Positions 41,305 to 49,567 of a DNA stretch of 64,000 nucleotides are shown here, piece by piece. Under the pieces are notes generated by a model, which saw only the letters and a list, made by a program, of their open reading frames with translations, was not told the DNA's origin and ran no database searches. The DNA lies in NCBI GenBank assembly GCA_963775395.1, contig CAVZIX010000005.1, positions 186,001-250,000 on the forward strand. Reading direction: 5' to 3'. The stretch comes from JAIBJN01 sp963775395. GTDB lineage: Bacteria > Actinomycetota > Thermoleophilia > Gaiellales > Gaiellaceae. The translations under genes were made by a program, and so were the position numbers. The first letter of the stretch is position 1; every line of letters starts with the position of its first letter.

Positions 41305-42573
41305 TCATCGGATCGGGCGGGCCGCAGGCCTTGCAGCTCGCCGACGATGACGAGGAGGTCGAGGAACCACCTGATGGAAGCGTCTACGCGAAGCCGTGGC
41401 GGGAAGACGACAACCGGGATCATCCGGCATCTGGACGAGCTCGGCCGGATCGTGATCCCAATTGAGATCCGGAAGCGATTCGGGCTCACGGAGCGCGACG
41501 CTCTCGAGATCTCCGTCCGCGACCAGACCATTCTTCTCAGCCGTCCCCGGGACGGTTGCGTCTTCTGCGGCTCGACACGCACGGTCGCCGAGCACCGCGG
41601 GCGTAGCGTCTGCGCCTCCTGTGCGGCCGAGATCACGTCGGCGGCGAGCTAGCCCGACCAGGCCCAGGGCCACGCCACCCAGAGCGGTCACGGCGGCGCT
41701 CAGCAGCAGGCCGCTCTGACCCCCGTCCCCGGCGGCGACCCTCGCGGAGACCAAGGCGCCGCGCCGGTCGTCCCACCCCTCCGACAGACCGGGCGCCGGG
41801 AGCTCGAAGCCCCTCTGGAGCGCCTTCTCGATCCGGCGGCTGGACCCCGCGGCCCTCCGAGGGGAGGGATCGGCTGCCCGCGGCTGTTCGCCTAGCGCGA
41901 CCGGGGCAGCCGGACGCCCCACTGTCGGCGCGGCCGCCGGTTCGAGCGGCAGGGCCGCGGCAACCGGCACAGGGGCCGGTGACTCCGGCGCAGGTTCGGG
42001 CTCGTGAGGCGCAGGCGCCGGGACTTCCGGCGTCTCGGGCGAAGGCGGCGGCTCGACGGGAGCCTCCGGCACCTGCTCCGCGGGAGGGGCCGGCGGCGCG
42101 GGCGGCGGCGGTTGGCGAGCCGGGAGCAGTCCGAGCGGGTCGAGGTAGCCGTTCGGATCGGCGGTCACGCGGACGCCCATGTGCACGTACGGCTCGGCGT
42201 GCTCGGCCTGGCCGGACCGCCCCGCCGAGCCGACGCCGGCACCTTCGGCGAGCTCCTGGCCACGCTCGACGCCGACGGCGCCGAGGTGGACGAGGGTGAC
42301 CGAGTAGCCGTCCGCGGTCTGGATCGTCACCGTGCGGCCGCCGCCCGGGACGGTGCCGGCGAACGAGACGACGCCGGACGCGGGCGCCCGGACGGGCTCG
42401 CCGGACGACGACGCGATGTCGACGCCGCGGTGCTGCGCCGCAGCGTAGGGATCGTCTCCGAGAACGAAGGGTCGTAGCACCGGCCCGTCGGCGGGCCAGG
42501 TCCAAGCGAGTGCGGGCGGCGCGCCTGCCTGGAACGCGATGAGGACCGGAAGCAGGGCGACCAGGTGTCTCAT
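41305..42573 (-). CDS. M23 (LytM-like) peptidase-domain membrane protein with long Pro/Ala linker
   Basis: 422 residues in the frame. Signal peptide (LLPVLIAFQAGAPPALA), M23/LytM-like domain (QHRGVDIASSSGEPVRAPAS zinc site, TLVHLG), a linker of about 100 residues rich in Pro, Ala and Glu, and a membrane span near 286-306 followed by RRRRD. The H-x-H of active peptidases reads Y-V-H, so activity may be altered. The last 100 residues are antisense to the AbrB-like gene and look non-coding; the true functional end is probably just after the membrane span. An RBS (AGGAGG) and its own promoter precede it. Confidence 0.75.
   Translation of the reverse strand: MRHLVALLPVLIAFQAGAPPALAWTWPADGPVLRPFVLGDDPYAAAQHRGVDIASSSGEPVRAPASGVVSFAGTVPGGGRTVTIQTADGYSVTLVHLGAVGVERGQELAEGAGVGSAGRSGQAEHAEPYVHMGVRVTADPNGYLDPLGLLPARQPPPPAPPAPPAEQVPEAPVEPPPSPETPEVPAPAPHEPEPAPESPAPVPVAAALPLEPAAAPTVGRPAAPVALGEQPRAADPSPRRAAGSSRRIEKALQRGFELPAPGLSEGWDDRRGALVSARVAAGDGGQSGLLLSAAVTALGGVALGLVGLARRRRDLGRTGGADATPAVLGDRACRAAEDATVPGTAEKNGLVADGDLESVALREPESLPDLNWDHDPAELVQMPDDPGCRLPATASRRRFHQVVPRPPRHRRRAARPAARPIR
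41374..41652 (+). CDS. AbrB/Abh-type transition-state regulator with C-terminal zinc-ribbon-like tail
   Basis: 92 residues. Residues 15-60 are the AbrB swapped-hairpin DNA-binding domain (TTGIIRHLDELGRIVIPIE, then IRKRFGLTERDALEIS). Instead of the usual Bacillus AbrB multimerisation end, residues 65-90 have two C-x2-C pairs (CVFCGS ... CASCAA) typical of a zinc ribbon. Such regulators repress growth-transition and stress genes. The whole gene lies antisense to the 3' part of the M23 peptidase-like gene. Confidence 0.8.
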   Translation: MEASTRSRGGKTTTGIIRHLDELGRIVIPIEIRKRFGLTERDALEISVRDQTILLSRPRDGCVFCGSTRTVAEHRGRSVCASCAAEITSAAS

Positions 42574-42609
42574 TCCTGCCTCCTGTTGTCCGTTATGTCA
42601 ACGGAGCGC

Positions 42610-42639
42610 AGACTAGCAGGTCGGGTCGGACGTTGTCAA
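42610..42639 (-). promoter_or_regulatory. Sigma-70-type promoter of the M23 gene
   Basis: On the minus strand TTGACA (42634-42639), 18 nt spacer, TAGTCT (42610-42615). The transcript would begin about 30 nt before the ATG at 42573. A second TTGACA lies closer to the start, with no matching -10. Confidence 0.55.
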
Positions 42640-42658
42640 CGCCGACGACACGTGGAGG

Positions 42659-43465
42659 CTACAGGGAGCGGCGGTAGAGGCGGTTGCGGGGAACGCCGGT
42701 GAGCCGCGCGACGACGTCGGCCGCCCCGCGCCGCGCCGCGCCGGCCGCGAGGAGCGCCTCGAACGCCTCGAAGGCAGCGTCCTCGTCGATACCGGCCGCC
42801 TCGCCGACGGCACCGACGACGACCGTCACCTCTCCCTTGGGCGGCTCCGCGAATCGGTCGGCGACCTCGCGCGCCGTTCCGCGCACGACCTCCTCGAAGC
42901 GCTTCGTCAGCTCGCGGCAGACCGCAATCGGCCTGTCGGGGTCGACCTCGGCCAGGCTGGCGAGGCTGGCGGGCAGCCGACGGGGCGACTCGAACGCCAC
43001 GGCCGGCCACGTCCAGGCCCGCGCCTCCCGCCAGAGCTTGTCGAGCCCCGCGCGGGTGCGCGGCAGGTAGCCGAGGAACACGTAGCGCTCGCCGAGGAGC
43101 CCGCTGGCGACGAGGGCGGTCTCCACGGCGCTGGGGCCCGGCAGGACCGTCACCGGCAGGCCGCGGTCGAGCGCCGCCGCGACGAGCTGTGCGCCCGGGT
43201 CGTTCACGCCCGGCAGGCCGGCGTCGCTTGCGACGGCGATCCGCTCGCCTCGTTCCAGCCGCGGCAGCACCTCTTCCGTCCGGCGCGCCTCGTTGTGGCG
43301 GTGGAACGAGAGCAGGCGGGCCCCAATCCCGTGCCGGTCGAGCAGGATCTTCGTGCGTCGCGTGTCCTCGCAGAGGACGAGATCGGCCTCCGCCAGCTCC
43401 CTCAGCGCTCGCAACGTGACGTCCTCGAGGTTCCCGATCGGCGTCGGGCACAGGACGAGCGGCAT
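42659..43465 (-). CDS. rsmI: 16S rRNA (cytidine-1402-2'-O)-methyltransferase
   Basis: 268 residues of the tetrapyrrole-methylase fold: CPTPIGNLEDVTLRAL, LVLCEDTRRTKILLDRHGI, VASDAGLPGVNDPG, VTVLPGPSAVETALVASG and FESPRRLPASLASL. It methylates C1402 of 16S rRNA. A near -10 hexamer (TACGGG, 6 nt before ATG) suggests a leaderless start. It is followed about 85 nt downstream by the M23-type gene and is preceded by the ROK kinase on the same strand. Confidence 0.95.
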   Translation of the reverse strand: MPLVLCPTPIGNLEDVTLRALRELAEADLVLCEDTRRTKILLDRHGIGARLLSFHRHNEARRTEEVLPRLERGERIAVASDAGLPGVNDPGAQLVAAALDRGLPVTVLPGPSAVETALVASGLLGERYVFLGYLPRTRAGLDKLWREARAWTWPAVAFESPRRLPASLASLAEVDPDRPIAVCRELTKRFEEVVRGTAREVADRFAEPPKGEVTVVVGAVGEAAGIDEDAAFEAFEALLAAGAARRGAADVVARLTGVPRNRLYRRSL

Positions 43466-43484
43466 CGCGTCCCCGTACGCCCCG

Positions 43485-44456
43485 TCAGGGCGAGACGGGC
43501 ACCTCGCCGACGTCCAGCGCCTCGAAGGCGACGAGACCGGCTCCGACCAGCCCTGCGGCGCTCCCGAGCTCGGCCAGCACGATGGCCACGTCGTCCCGGG
43601 ACGGTGGAAGCGCGCGCTCGGCGACGACCCTCCGCGCCGGCCCGAGCAGGAGCTCCCCGGCCTCCGCGAAGCCGCCGCCGACGACGACGACCTCCGGGTT
43701 GAAGACGTTCACGTACGAAGCGATGCCGACGCCGAGGTGGAAGCCGATGTGGTCGAGCACGTCCTTCGCGTCGCCGTCGCCCTCGCCGGCCAGCTCGACC
43801 GCGAGCCGGGCGTCGACGACGCGACCGGCCGCCGCGGCCCGGCCGAGGTCGCCGTCCGGCCGCTCGGCCGCGGCCGTCGCGGCGAGCTCGTCCGCCGCGA
43901 GCCCCGATGCGAGCGCCTCGAGATGACCGCGCCCGGGGCAGGCACCCTGACACGGCGGCCCGTCGACGTCGATGGTGATGTGACCGAGCTCCCCCGCCGC
44001 GCCGACGGCGCCGCGGTACAGACGCCCGTCGAGGATCAGGCCTCCTCCCACGCCGGTGCCGAGCGTGAGCATGATCATGTGCTGGGACCCCCGGCCCGCG
44101 CCGAGCCGGTGCTCGGCCACGGCCGCGGCGTTGCCGTCGTTCTCGATCATCACCGGCACGCCGAAGCGGGCCTCGAGGCGGTCGCGCAGGTCGACGCCGG
44201 CGAGCGGGATGTTCACGGAGGTGACCGCGTGCCCGGTGCGCTGGTCGATCGTCGACGGGACGCCGACGCCAAGCGCCGAGAAGCCCTCGCCGGCCACCGC
44301 GTCGATGACGTGCTCGAGCTGGGCGAGGAGAGCCTCCTCGCTCGAGAGGTCGGTGGGCTCGACCGTGCGGTTGAGGACGGCCCCCTCGCGGTCTACGACC
44401 CCGGCCGCCAGCTTCGTCCCGCCAAGATCGACCGCGATGACGTGCGCAGCGCTCAT
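43485..44456 (-). CDS. ROK family sugar kinase (glucokinase-like)
   Basis: 323 residues. The ATP loop IAVDLGGTKLAAGVVD, the catalytic region VMIENDGNAAAVAEH, TLGTGVGGGLILDGRLY, and the zinc motif PPCQGACPGRGHLEALASG with three Cys and His place it in the ROK family. Glucokinase is the most likely activity given the length and zinc motif. Its start is divergent from the LCP gene at 44486, with overlapping promoter-like hexamers between them. Confidence 0.92.
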   Translation of the reverse strand: MSAAHVIAVDLGGTKLAAGVVDREGAVLNRTVEPTDLSSEEALLAQLEHVIDAVAGEGFSALGVGVPSTIDQRTGHAVTSVNIPLAGVDLRDRLEARFGVPVMIENDGNAAAVAEHRLGAGRGSQHMIMLTLGTGVGGGLILDGRLYRGAVGAAGELGHITIDVDGPPCQGACPGRGHLEALASGLAADELAATAAAERPDGDLGRAAAAGRVVDARLAVELAGEGDGDAKDVLDHIGFHLGVGIASYVNVFNPEVVVVGGGFAEAGELLLGPARRVVAERALPPSRDDVAIVLAELGSAAGLVGAGLVAFEALDVGEVPVSP

Positions 44457-44485
44457 ACGGCGTCTGGCTACGATACTCGGTCGCT

Positions 44486-45664
44486 GTGGCGTCGAAGGAC
44501 AAGCCGTACCGCGTGTATCGAGGCGGGCGGGCCAAAGGGCCCGTTCCGAAGGAGGCTCCTCGTGGACGCGCCAAGCGCGGCACGGACGGCGAGGATCCCT
44601 ATGCCCGCCCGTCGCGAACGGGCAGGGGCAGGCCGCGCCGCAAGCGCCGCTGGCTGCGGATCGCCGTCATCGTCCTCCTGATCGTCCTCCTGGTCTCGAT
44701 GGTCTGGGCCGTGCTGGGCTATCTCGCGTTCCGGAGCGGGGTCAAGGAGGCGAACGCGCGGCTCGACTCGCGCGCGTATCGCGCGCTCACGCCGCAGGAC
44801 GGGCTCGTCCTCTCGAACCCCTCGACGATCCTCGTCCTCGGCACCGACGAGGGGCCGAACCGCACGGGGCCGTTCCGCTCCGACGCGATGATGCTCATCC
44901 GCACCGACCCGGACGAGCACCGCATGGCACTGCTCTCGATCCCGCGCGACCTGCGCGTGGAGATCCCCGGGCGCGGGTCTGACAAGGTGAACGCCGCCTA
45001 TGCCTTCGGCGGCTCCACGCTCGCCATCCGCACCGTCGAAGGGCTGACCAACATCCCGATCAACCACGTCGTGGTGGTCGACTTCTCCAAGTTCAAGGAC
45101 GTGATCGATGCGCTCGGAGGGATCACGATCAACGTCCCCGCCCCCATCCTCTCGAACAAGTTCGAGTGCCCGTACCCGACGCAGGCGCGCTGCGACCGTT
45201 GGGACGGGTGGCGCTTCGCCAAGGGCGAGCAGACGATGGACGGGCGCCGCGCGCTGATCTATTCGCGCGTGCGGCAGAACCAGCTCGACCCGTCCGAAAA
45301 CGACATCACGCGCGGGGAGCGCCAGCAGGCCGTGCTCCAGGCGATGATGGACGAGATCACGAGCCTCGGGACGTTCGTGCGCATGCCGTTCATCGGCGAC
45401 GACCTCGTCGCCCCGCTGGCCACCAACATGTCGGCGAACCAGCTCCTGCAGCTCGGCTGGGTCACGAAGCGAATGCCGTCGAGCGGCGAGCTCCGTTGCC
45501 GGCTCGGCGGGCAGATCGCCGACATCGACGGGCAGTCGGTCATCATCGGCAGCGAGGAGAACGCCTCCGTGATCGCCATGGTCACGGGGGATTCCGCGCC
45601 GCAGCCGCCTCCGCCGGGCTCTGGTCCTTTCGGGCCGGGCTGCCGGGTGGGGAGAAGCGGCTGA
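44486..45664 (+). CDS. LytR-CpsA-Psr (LCP) family cell-wall ligase
   Basis: 392 residues. A basic cytoplasmic N-terminus, one membrane span (LRIAVIVLLIVLLVSMVW), then the LCP domain: ILVLGTDEGPNRTGPFRSDA, MALLSIPRDLRVEIPGRGSD, HVVVVDFSKFKDVIDALGG and a C-terminal ITRGERQQAVLQAM. Conserved Arg and Asp residues bind the pyrophosphate of the polyprenyl-linked substrate. LCP proteins attach teichoic-acid-like polymers or polysaccharides to peptidoglycan. A GATACT hexamer lies 8 nt before the GTG. Confidence 0.94.
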   Translation: MASKDKPYRVYRGGRAKGPVPKEAPRGRAKRGTDGEDPYARPSRTGRGRPRRKRRWLRIAVIVLLIVLLVSMVWAVLGYLAFRSGVKEANARLDSRAYRALTPQDGLVLSNPSTILVLGTDEGPNRTGPFRSDAMMLIRTDPDEHRMALLSIPRDLRVEIPGRGSDKVNAAYAFGGSTLAIRTVEGLTNIPINHVVVVDFSKFKDVIDALGGITINVPAPILSNKFECPYPTQARCDRWDGWRFAKGEQTMDGRRALIYSRVRQNQLDPSENDITRGERQQAVLQAMMDEITSLGTFVRMPFIGDDLVAPLATNMSANQLLQLGWVTKRMPSSGELRCRLGGQIADIDGQSVIIGSEENASVIAMVTGDSAPQPPPPGSGPFGPGCRVGRSG

Positions 45665-45670
45665 GCGGGG

Positions 45671-45955
45671 CTAGGACTCGGCTGCCTTCGCCTTCGGCTC
45701 CGGCTTGTCGCTCGACTTCTTGTCGCCGGAGTCGCCGCCGCCGTCCGAGCTCTCCTTGGCCGTCGAGCGCTTGTTGCCCCGGCCGTAGTCGGTCGAGTAA
45801 AAGCCCGAGCCCTTGAAGTGAATCGCGGCCGGGTACAGCACCTTCGTGACGGGGCCCTCACCGCAGATCTGGCATGTTTCGGCAGGCGGATCGGACATCC
45901 GCTGAAAGAGTTCGAACGTGTGCCCCTTGGGGCATCGGTATTCGTAAGTAGGCAT
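45671..45955 (-). CDS. FmdB-type zinc-ribbon regulatory protein
   Basis: 94 residues. The N-terminal zinc ribbon (MPTYEYRCPKGHTFELFQRM, then CQICGEGPVTKVLYP) is the FmdB domain. The second half (SSDGGGDSGDKKSSDKPEPK) is low-complexity and charged. Family members are small, of unknown or putative regulatory function. The gene lies between converging and diverging neighbours with short gaps. Confidence 0.9.
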   Translation of the reverse strand: MPTYEYRCPKGHTFELFQRMSDPPAETCQICGEGPVTKVLYPAAIHFKGSGFYSTDYGRGNKRSTAKESSDGGGDSGDKKSSDKPEPKAKAAES

Positions 45956-45972
45956 CGGAGAAAGGCCGCCCT

Positions 45973-47643
45973 TTGCAGGGGGAGATGCTAGCAGGGGGGC
46001 CGGGGGCTCCCGGCACTCGCGACGCCGGAGTGCCAGCCCCTCCCAGGCGCGGCAGAGCCTTCTCGTGGGCCGGCGACGGCTTCTGGCTCGGGGTGGGCGC
46101 GGTCGCCGCCGGGCTCGGCGTGTTCCTGCTCGCGCGCCTCCACGCGCTGCCTCCGAACGAGGATGAGGTCCTCGCGTTCTTCGTCAGCCACGGAAGCCTC
46201 GGCGAGGTGCTCGAGACCGTCCTCGGCGAGCGGGGCGGCGCCCCGCTCCACTATCTCCTCGCCTACCTCGCGGGACAGGTCGACCCGGGCCTGACGAGCC
46301 TGAGGCTGATCTCGGTCGCCTTCGCCGTCGGGAGCGTTCCCGTGGCTGCGGCGGTCGTGGCCCGACTGTCCGACCGCCGGACGGCCCTGCTCGCAGCCGT
46401 CGTCGCCGCCGCGAGTTGGACGACCCTCTATCACGGCATCTACGGGCGGATGTACAGCCTCTTCCTCTTCACGAGCGTACTCTCGCTTCTCCTCCTCCTT
46501 CGCGCGCTGGAGCGGAGCACGCGCGGCCGCTGGGTGGCCTGGGCGGCGGCGACGCTCGCGCTCCTCGCCGCGCAGCCCTACGGCGTGCTCGTCCTCGGCG
46601 CGCAGGTCGCGTACGTCGCCGTGCTCCGCATTCGGCGCCCGCTGCCGCTGCGCGCGCCGCTGATCGCGCTCGGCGCCGTCGTCGTGCTCGCCGGGCCGCT
46701 CTGGCGGACGTACTTCGTGCTCGCGTCGCGGTTCGAGGTCGGCCTCGGGTCCGGCAGCGGCTCGGAGCTCGGTTCGCCGGTCGACGTCGTCGACTACCTC
46801 TGGGACGTCCTGGGCGACTTCACCGCGGGCTGGTTCTGGGTCGCGCTCCCGGTCGCGGTCGTGTGCACGGTCGGCTTCGTCGTCCTCGCGCGAGCGCGGC
46901 CGGAGGCCGCGATCCTCACCGCCGCGATCGCCGCAGTTCCCGTAGTCGCGCTCGTCGCCGCCCGCTCCGGCGCAGGCGCATCGCTGGAGACGCGGCACCT
47001 CATCTTCGTCCTGCCCTTCACGGCCATGCTGTTCGTGCTCGGCCTGCGGTGGCTCGCCGACGGCGCCGGCAGGGCCGGCCCGCCGCTGGTCGCCGGGACC
47101 CTCGTGGGGCTCGTCGTCTTCGAGATCGCCTGGGGGCTCGACCGAACGCGCTGGCTCTACACGGGCGAGCCCGAACGCCGCACGGAGGCACGCGAGGACG
47201 CAGCCGCGTGGCTCGCGGCGACGGGGCGCGCCGACGACGTCCTCCTCGGCTTCGAGCCGACCTATCTGGACGCCTGGGAGAAGGGGGCGCCGTTCGGCGA
47301 CATCTTCATCCCGCGGGCCGACCCGAAGCTGGCCCTCGACGCGCTCGAGGAGGTCGACGAGCCGCTCGGACGGGGCGTCTGGGTGCTCGACGCCTCGGAC
47401 GAGCTCAACCAGGACCGCGTGCGCCTCGACATCCCGCTGCGCTCGCCCGGGGCGGAGTTCGAGGCGCGAGCCTTTGGGCCGTTCCTCATCATCCGGACGC
47501 TGGAGCCCGTGGACGACGCCGAGTCGTTCCTCGAGGCGACGCTACGGGTTCAGCAGCTGAGCGCCGAGCTCGAGATCGGCGACGCCGGGCGCAACTACGT
47601 CACGGCAGAGGAGGCGCTGAAGCGGCTTCGCGGGGGCGGTTAG
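45973..47643 (+). CDS. Glycosyltransferase family 39 / ArnT-like membrane protein
   Basis: About 556 residues with 10-12 membrane segments. The first extracytoplasmic loop has an acidic pair (PPNEDEVLAFFVSHG) as in GT39/PMT-type enzymes, which use lipid-linked sugars. The C-terminal 150 residues form a soluble domain (DAAAWLAATGRADDVLLGFE). The product glycosylation is unknown. The start is uncertain: a TTG at 45973 has AAAGG 7 nt upstream, while ATG 45985 has a poorly spaced GGGGG. It converges with a small gene at 47640. Confidence 0.85.
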   Translation: MQGEMLAGGPGAPGTRDAGVPAPPRRGRAFSWAGDGFWLGVGAVAAGLGVFLLARLHALPPNEDEVLAFFVSHGSLGEVLETVLGERGGAPLHYLLAYLAGQVDPGLTSLRLISVAFAVGSVPVAAAVVARLSDRRTALLAAVVAAASWTTLYHGIYGRMYSLFLFTSVLSLLLLLRALERSTRGRWVAWAAATLALLAAQPYGVLVLGAQVAYVAVLRIRRPLPLRAPLIALGAVVVLAGPLWRTYFVLASRFEVGLGSGSGSELGSPVDVVDYLWDVLGDFTAGWFWVALPVAVVCTVGFVVLARARPEAAILTAAIAAVPVVALVAARSGAGASLETRHLIFVLPFTAMLFVLGLRWLADGAGRAGPPLVAGTLVGLVVFEIAWGLDRTRWLYTGEPERRTEAREDAAAWLAATGRADDVLLGFEPTYLDAWEKGAPFGDIFIPRADPKLALDALEEVDEPLGRGVWVLDASDELNQDRVRLDIPLRSPGAEFEARAFGPFLIIRTLEPVDDAESFLEATLRVQQLSAELEIGDAGRNYVTAEEALKRLRGGG

Positions 47644-47840
47644 GGACGCTCGCGCGTCTCGCGCTCGACCAGCTCCTCGTAGCACGGAGCCTCCTCGAAA
47701 GCGGCAAGACCGGCGGGCGTCTCACGCCGTCGCGGCCGAGTGCGCACCCTCATCCGGCCCGCCGCCGCGAGGCCCGCCATGCTGCCGACGAGGCCGGCGA
47801 GCAGGAAGGTGCGAACCCGCTTGCCTCGCTCGCCTTCCAC
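47640..47840 (-). CDS. Small membrane-associated protein, unknown
   Basis: 66 residues from a GTG. A membrane span (VRTFLLAGLVGSMAGLAAAG) is followed by a very basic segment (RMRVRTRPRRRETPAG) and an acidic end (FEEAPCYEELVERE). Short length and no known family; it could be a chance ORF, although codon use and composition resemble real genes here. It shares its stop region with the convergent GT39-like gene. Confidence 0.45.
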   Translation of the reverse strand: MEGERGKRVRTFLLAGLVGSMAGLAAAGRMRVRTRPRRRETPAGLAAFEEAPCYEELVERETRERP

Positions 47841-47851
47841 GAAGCCGATTG

Positions 47852-47857
47852 TAGGGT
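47852..47857 (+). promoter_or_regulatory. -10-like hexamer TAGGGT before psuK
   Basis: TAGGGT, then 7 nt, then the GTG at 47865. Confidence 0.35.
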
Positions 47858-47864
47858 CCGGGGC

Positions 47865-48665
47865 GTGATCTGCACGCTCGGAGACCTTCTCCTGGACGTG
47901 ATCGTGCGCCTGGAGGGGCCGATCGCGGAAGATACGGACACCTATGGACGCACGCGCGTCGGAGCCGGAGGTCAGGCCGCCAACGTCGCCGCCTGGGTGG
48001 TGGCGCTCGGCGGACGCGCGCGCTTCCTCGGGAAGCGGGCCCGCGACCCTGCCGGGCGGCTGCTCGCCGAGGAGCTCGCAGGTCGCGGCGTGGAGCTCGC
48101 CGGGCCCGAGGTCGAGTCGGGCACGGGCACGGTGGTCTCGGTGGCGACGCCCAACGGCGCGAGGACGATGTTGAGCGATCGCGGAGTCTCGACCACGTTC
48201 GCGCCGGACGAGCTCGACGCAACCTGGCTGGACGGCTGCGAGTGGCTGCACATTCCCGGATACAGCCTGGTCCGCTCGCCGCTTCGCGAGACGGCGCTGG
48301 CCGCCGCGGAGCGCGGCGTTCGCATCAGCGTCGACCTCAGCTCCACCGCCGCCGTCGAGGAAGCCGGCCTCGAGCCGTTCCGAGTGACGCTGGAATCGCT
48401 AGAGCCCGAGGTGATCTTCGCCAACGAGGCCGAGGCCGATCTGCTCGGGTCGCTGACCGCGCCGACGGTGGTCGTCAAGCGCGGCGCGAACGGAAGCGTC
48501 GTCCGCGACGCCAACGGTGAGACCGAGCTGCCGTCGCTCGACGTCGAGGTCGTGGACACGACCGGCGCCGGCGATGCATTCGCGGCCGGCTTCCTGCTCG
48601 CGGGGCCGGAGCTCGCCGTCCAGGCCGCCGCACGCTGCGTGGCCAAGATGGGAGCGATGCCCTAG
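47865..48665 (+). CDS. psuK: PfkB-family kinase, probably pseudouridine kinase
   Basis: 266 residues. Start ICTLGDLLLDVIVRLEG, substrate region RVGAGGQAANVAAWVVALGG, and the C-terminal phosphate loop VEVVDTTGAGDAFAAGFLLAG with the catalytic Asp identify the ribokinase/PfkB fold. Its stop is 2 nt before psuG, and PsuK and PsuG are the two steps of pseudouridine breakdown; the specific assignment rests on that context, since PfkB kinases are hard to separate by sequence. The GTG start is supported by the TAGGGT hexamer. Confidence 0.85.
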   Translation: MICTLGDLLLDVIVRLEGPIAEDTDTYGRTRVGAGGQAANVAAWVVALGGRARFLGKRARDPAGRLLAEELAGRGVELAGPEVESGTGTVVSVATPNGARTMLSDRGVSTTFAPDELDATWLDGCEWLHIPGYSLVRSPLRETALAAAERGVRISVDLSSTAAVEEAGLEPFRVTLESLEPEVIFANEAEADLLGSLTAPTVVVKRGANGSVVRDANGETELPSLDVEVVDTTGAGDAFAAGFLLAGPELAVQAAARCVAKMGAMP

Positions 48666-48667
48666 CG

Positions 48668-49567
48668 ATGGCCGACCTGATCCGCATCCATCCCGAGGTT
48701 CGCGCCGCGCTCGAGGCCCGCAGGCCCGTGGTCGCGCTCGAGACGACGCTCGTCTCGCACGGCTTTCCGTCCGGCGAGGGCGGCGCCGTCGCCGCCGAGG
48801 CCGAGCGGCGCGTGCGGGCTGCCTGGGCGGTCCCGGCGACGATCGGGGTGATCGACGGCGTCATCCAGGTAGGGCTCGAGGAGGAGCAGCTCGCGCGCTT
48901 CGCCGACACGCCGGACGCCCGCAAGGTCGGCCCGCGCGACCTCGCCGCGTGCGCGGCGCAGGGCGACCTCGGCGCGACGACCGCCGGCGCGACGCTCGCG
49001 ATCTGCCGCGCCGTGGGCATCGGCTTCCTCGGCACGGGCGGGCTCGGCGGTGTCCACCGCGGCTGGACGAATCGGCCGGACATCTCCGCCGACCTCGGCG
49101 AGCTTGCGCGCACGGAGGCGCTCGTGGTCGCCTCGGGCGCGAAGTCCATCCTCGACGTCGACGCGACAGCCGAGCTGCTCGAGACCATCGGCGTCCCCGT
49201 GCTCGGCTGGAGGACGGACACGATGCCGCTCTTCTACTCACGCGACGGCGGGCCGCGTGTTTCCGCGCGCGTGCTGACCGTGGAGGAGGTCGCGCAGATC
49301 GCGCAGTTCCACTGGCGTCTCGGCAGGCACTCCGCGCTCCTGCTCGCGCGCCCGACGGACGAGAGCCTCGACGTCGAGCCGCTGATCCAGGAAGGCGTCG
49401 CCGAGGCGGAGAAACAGGGCGTGCGCGGCCCCGACGTGACCCCGTTCGTCCTCGCCTATCTGCACGAGGCGAGCAACGGCGCGACCGTCGAGGTCAACAA
49501 GAAGCTGATCGCGGAGAACGCGGCTCTCGCGGCCGAGGTCGCGGTCGCCTACTCACGGCTCCAGTGA
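48668..49567 (+). CDS. psuG: Pseudouridine-5'-phosphate glycosidase
   Basis: 299 residues, the family length. VALETTLVSHGFPSGEGGAV at the start, IGVIDGVIQVGL, RDLAACAAQGDLGATTAGAT, GTGGLGGVHRGW and VVASGAKSILDVDAT (catalytic Lys) match PsuG/YeiN. It splits pseudouridine-5'-phosphate to uracil and ribose-5-phosphate (a C-C bond cleavage), allowing reuse of modified RNA. It follows psuK by 2 nt and overlaps the cytochrome-like gene (GTGA). Confidence 0.95.
   Translation: MADLIRIHPEVRAALEARRPVVALETTLVSHGFPSGEGGAVAAEAERRVRAAWAVPATIGVIDGVIQVGLEEEQLARFADTPDARKVGPRDLAACAAQGDLGATTAGATLAICRAVGIGFLGTGGLGGVHRGWTNRPDISADLGELARTEALVVASGAKSILDVDATAELLETIGVPVLGWRTDTMPLFYSRDGGPRVSARVLTVEEVAQIAQFHWRLGRHSALLLARPTDESLDVEPLIQEGVAEAEKQGVRGPDVTPFVLAYLHEASNGATVEVNKKLIAENAALAAEVAVAYSRLQ

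Noticed and set aside
41265..41465. 66-residue frame ahead of the AbrB-like gene
   Set aside because: No RBS and out of frame with AbrB; the ATG at 41374 is better supported.
46416..47864. Upstream part of the long frame leading into psuK
   Set aside because: It is the shadow of the GT39-like gene in another frame; the GTG at 47865 starts the PfkB domain.
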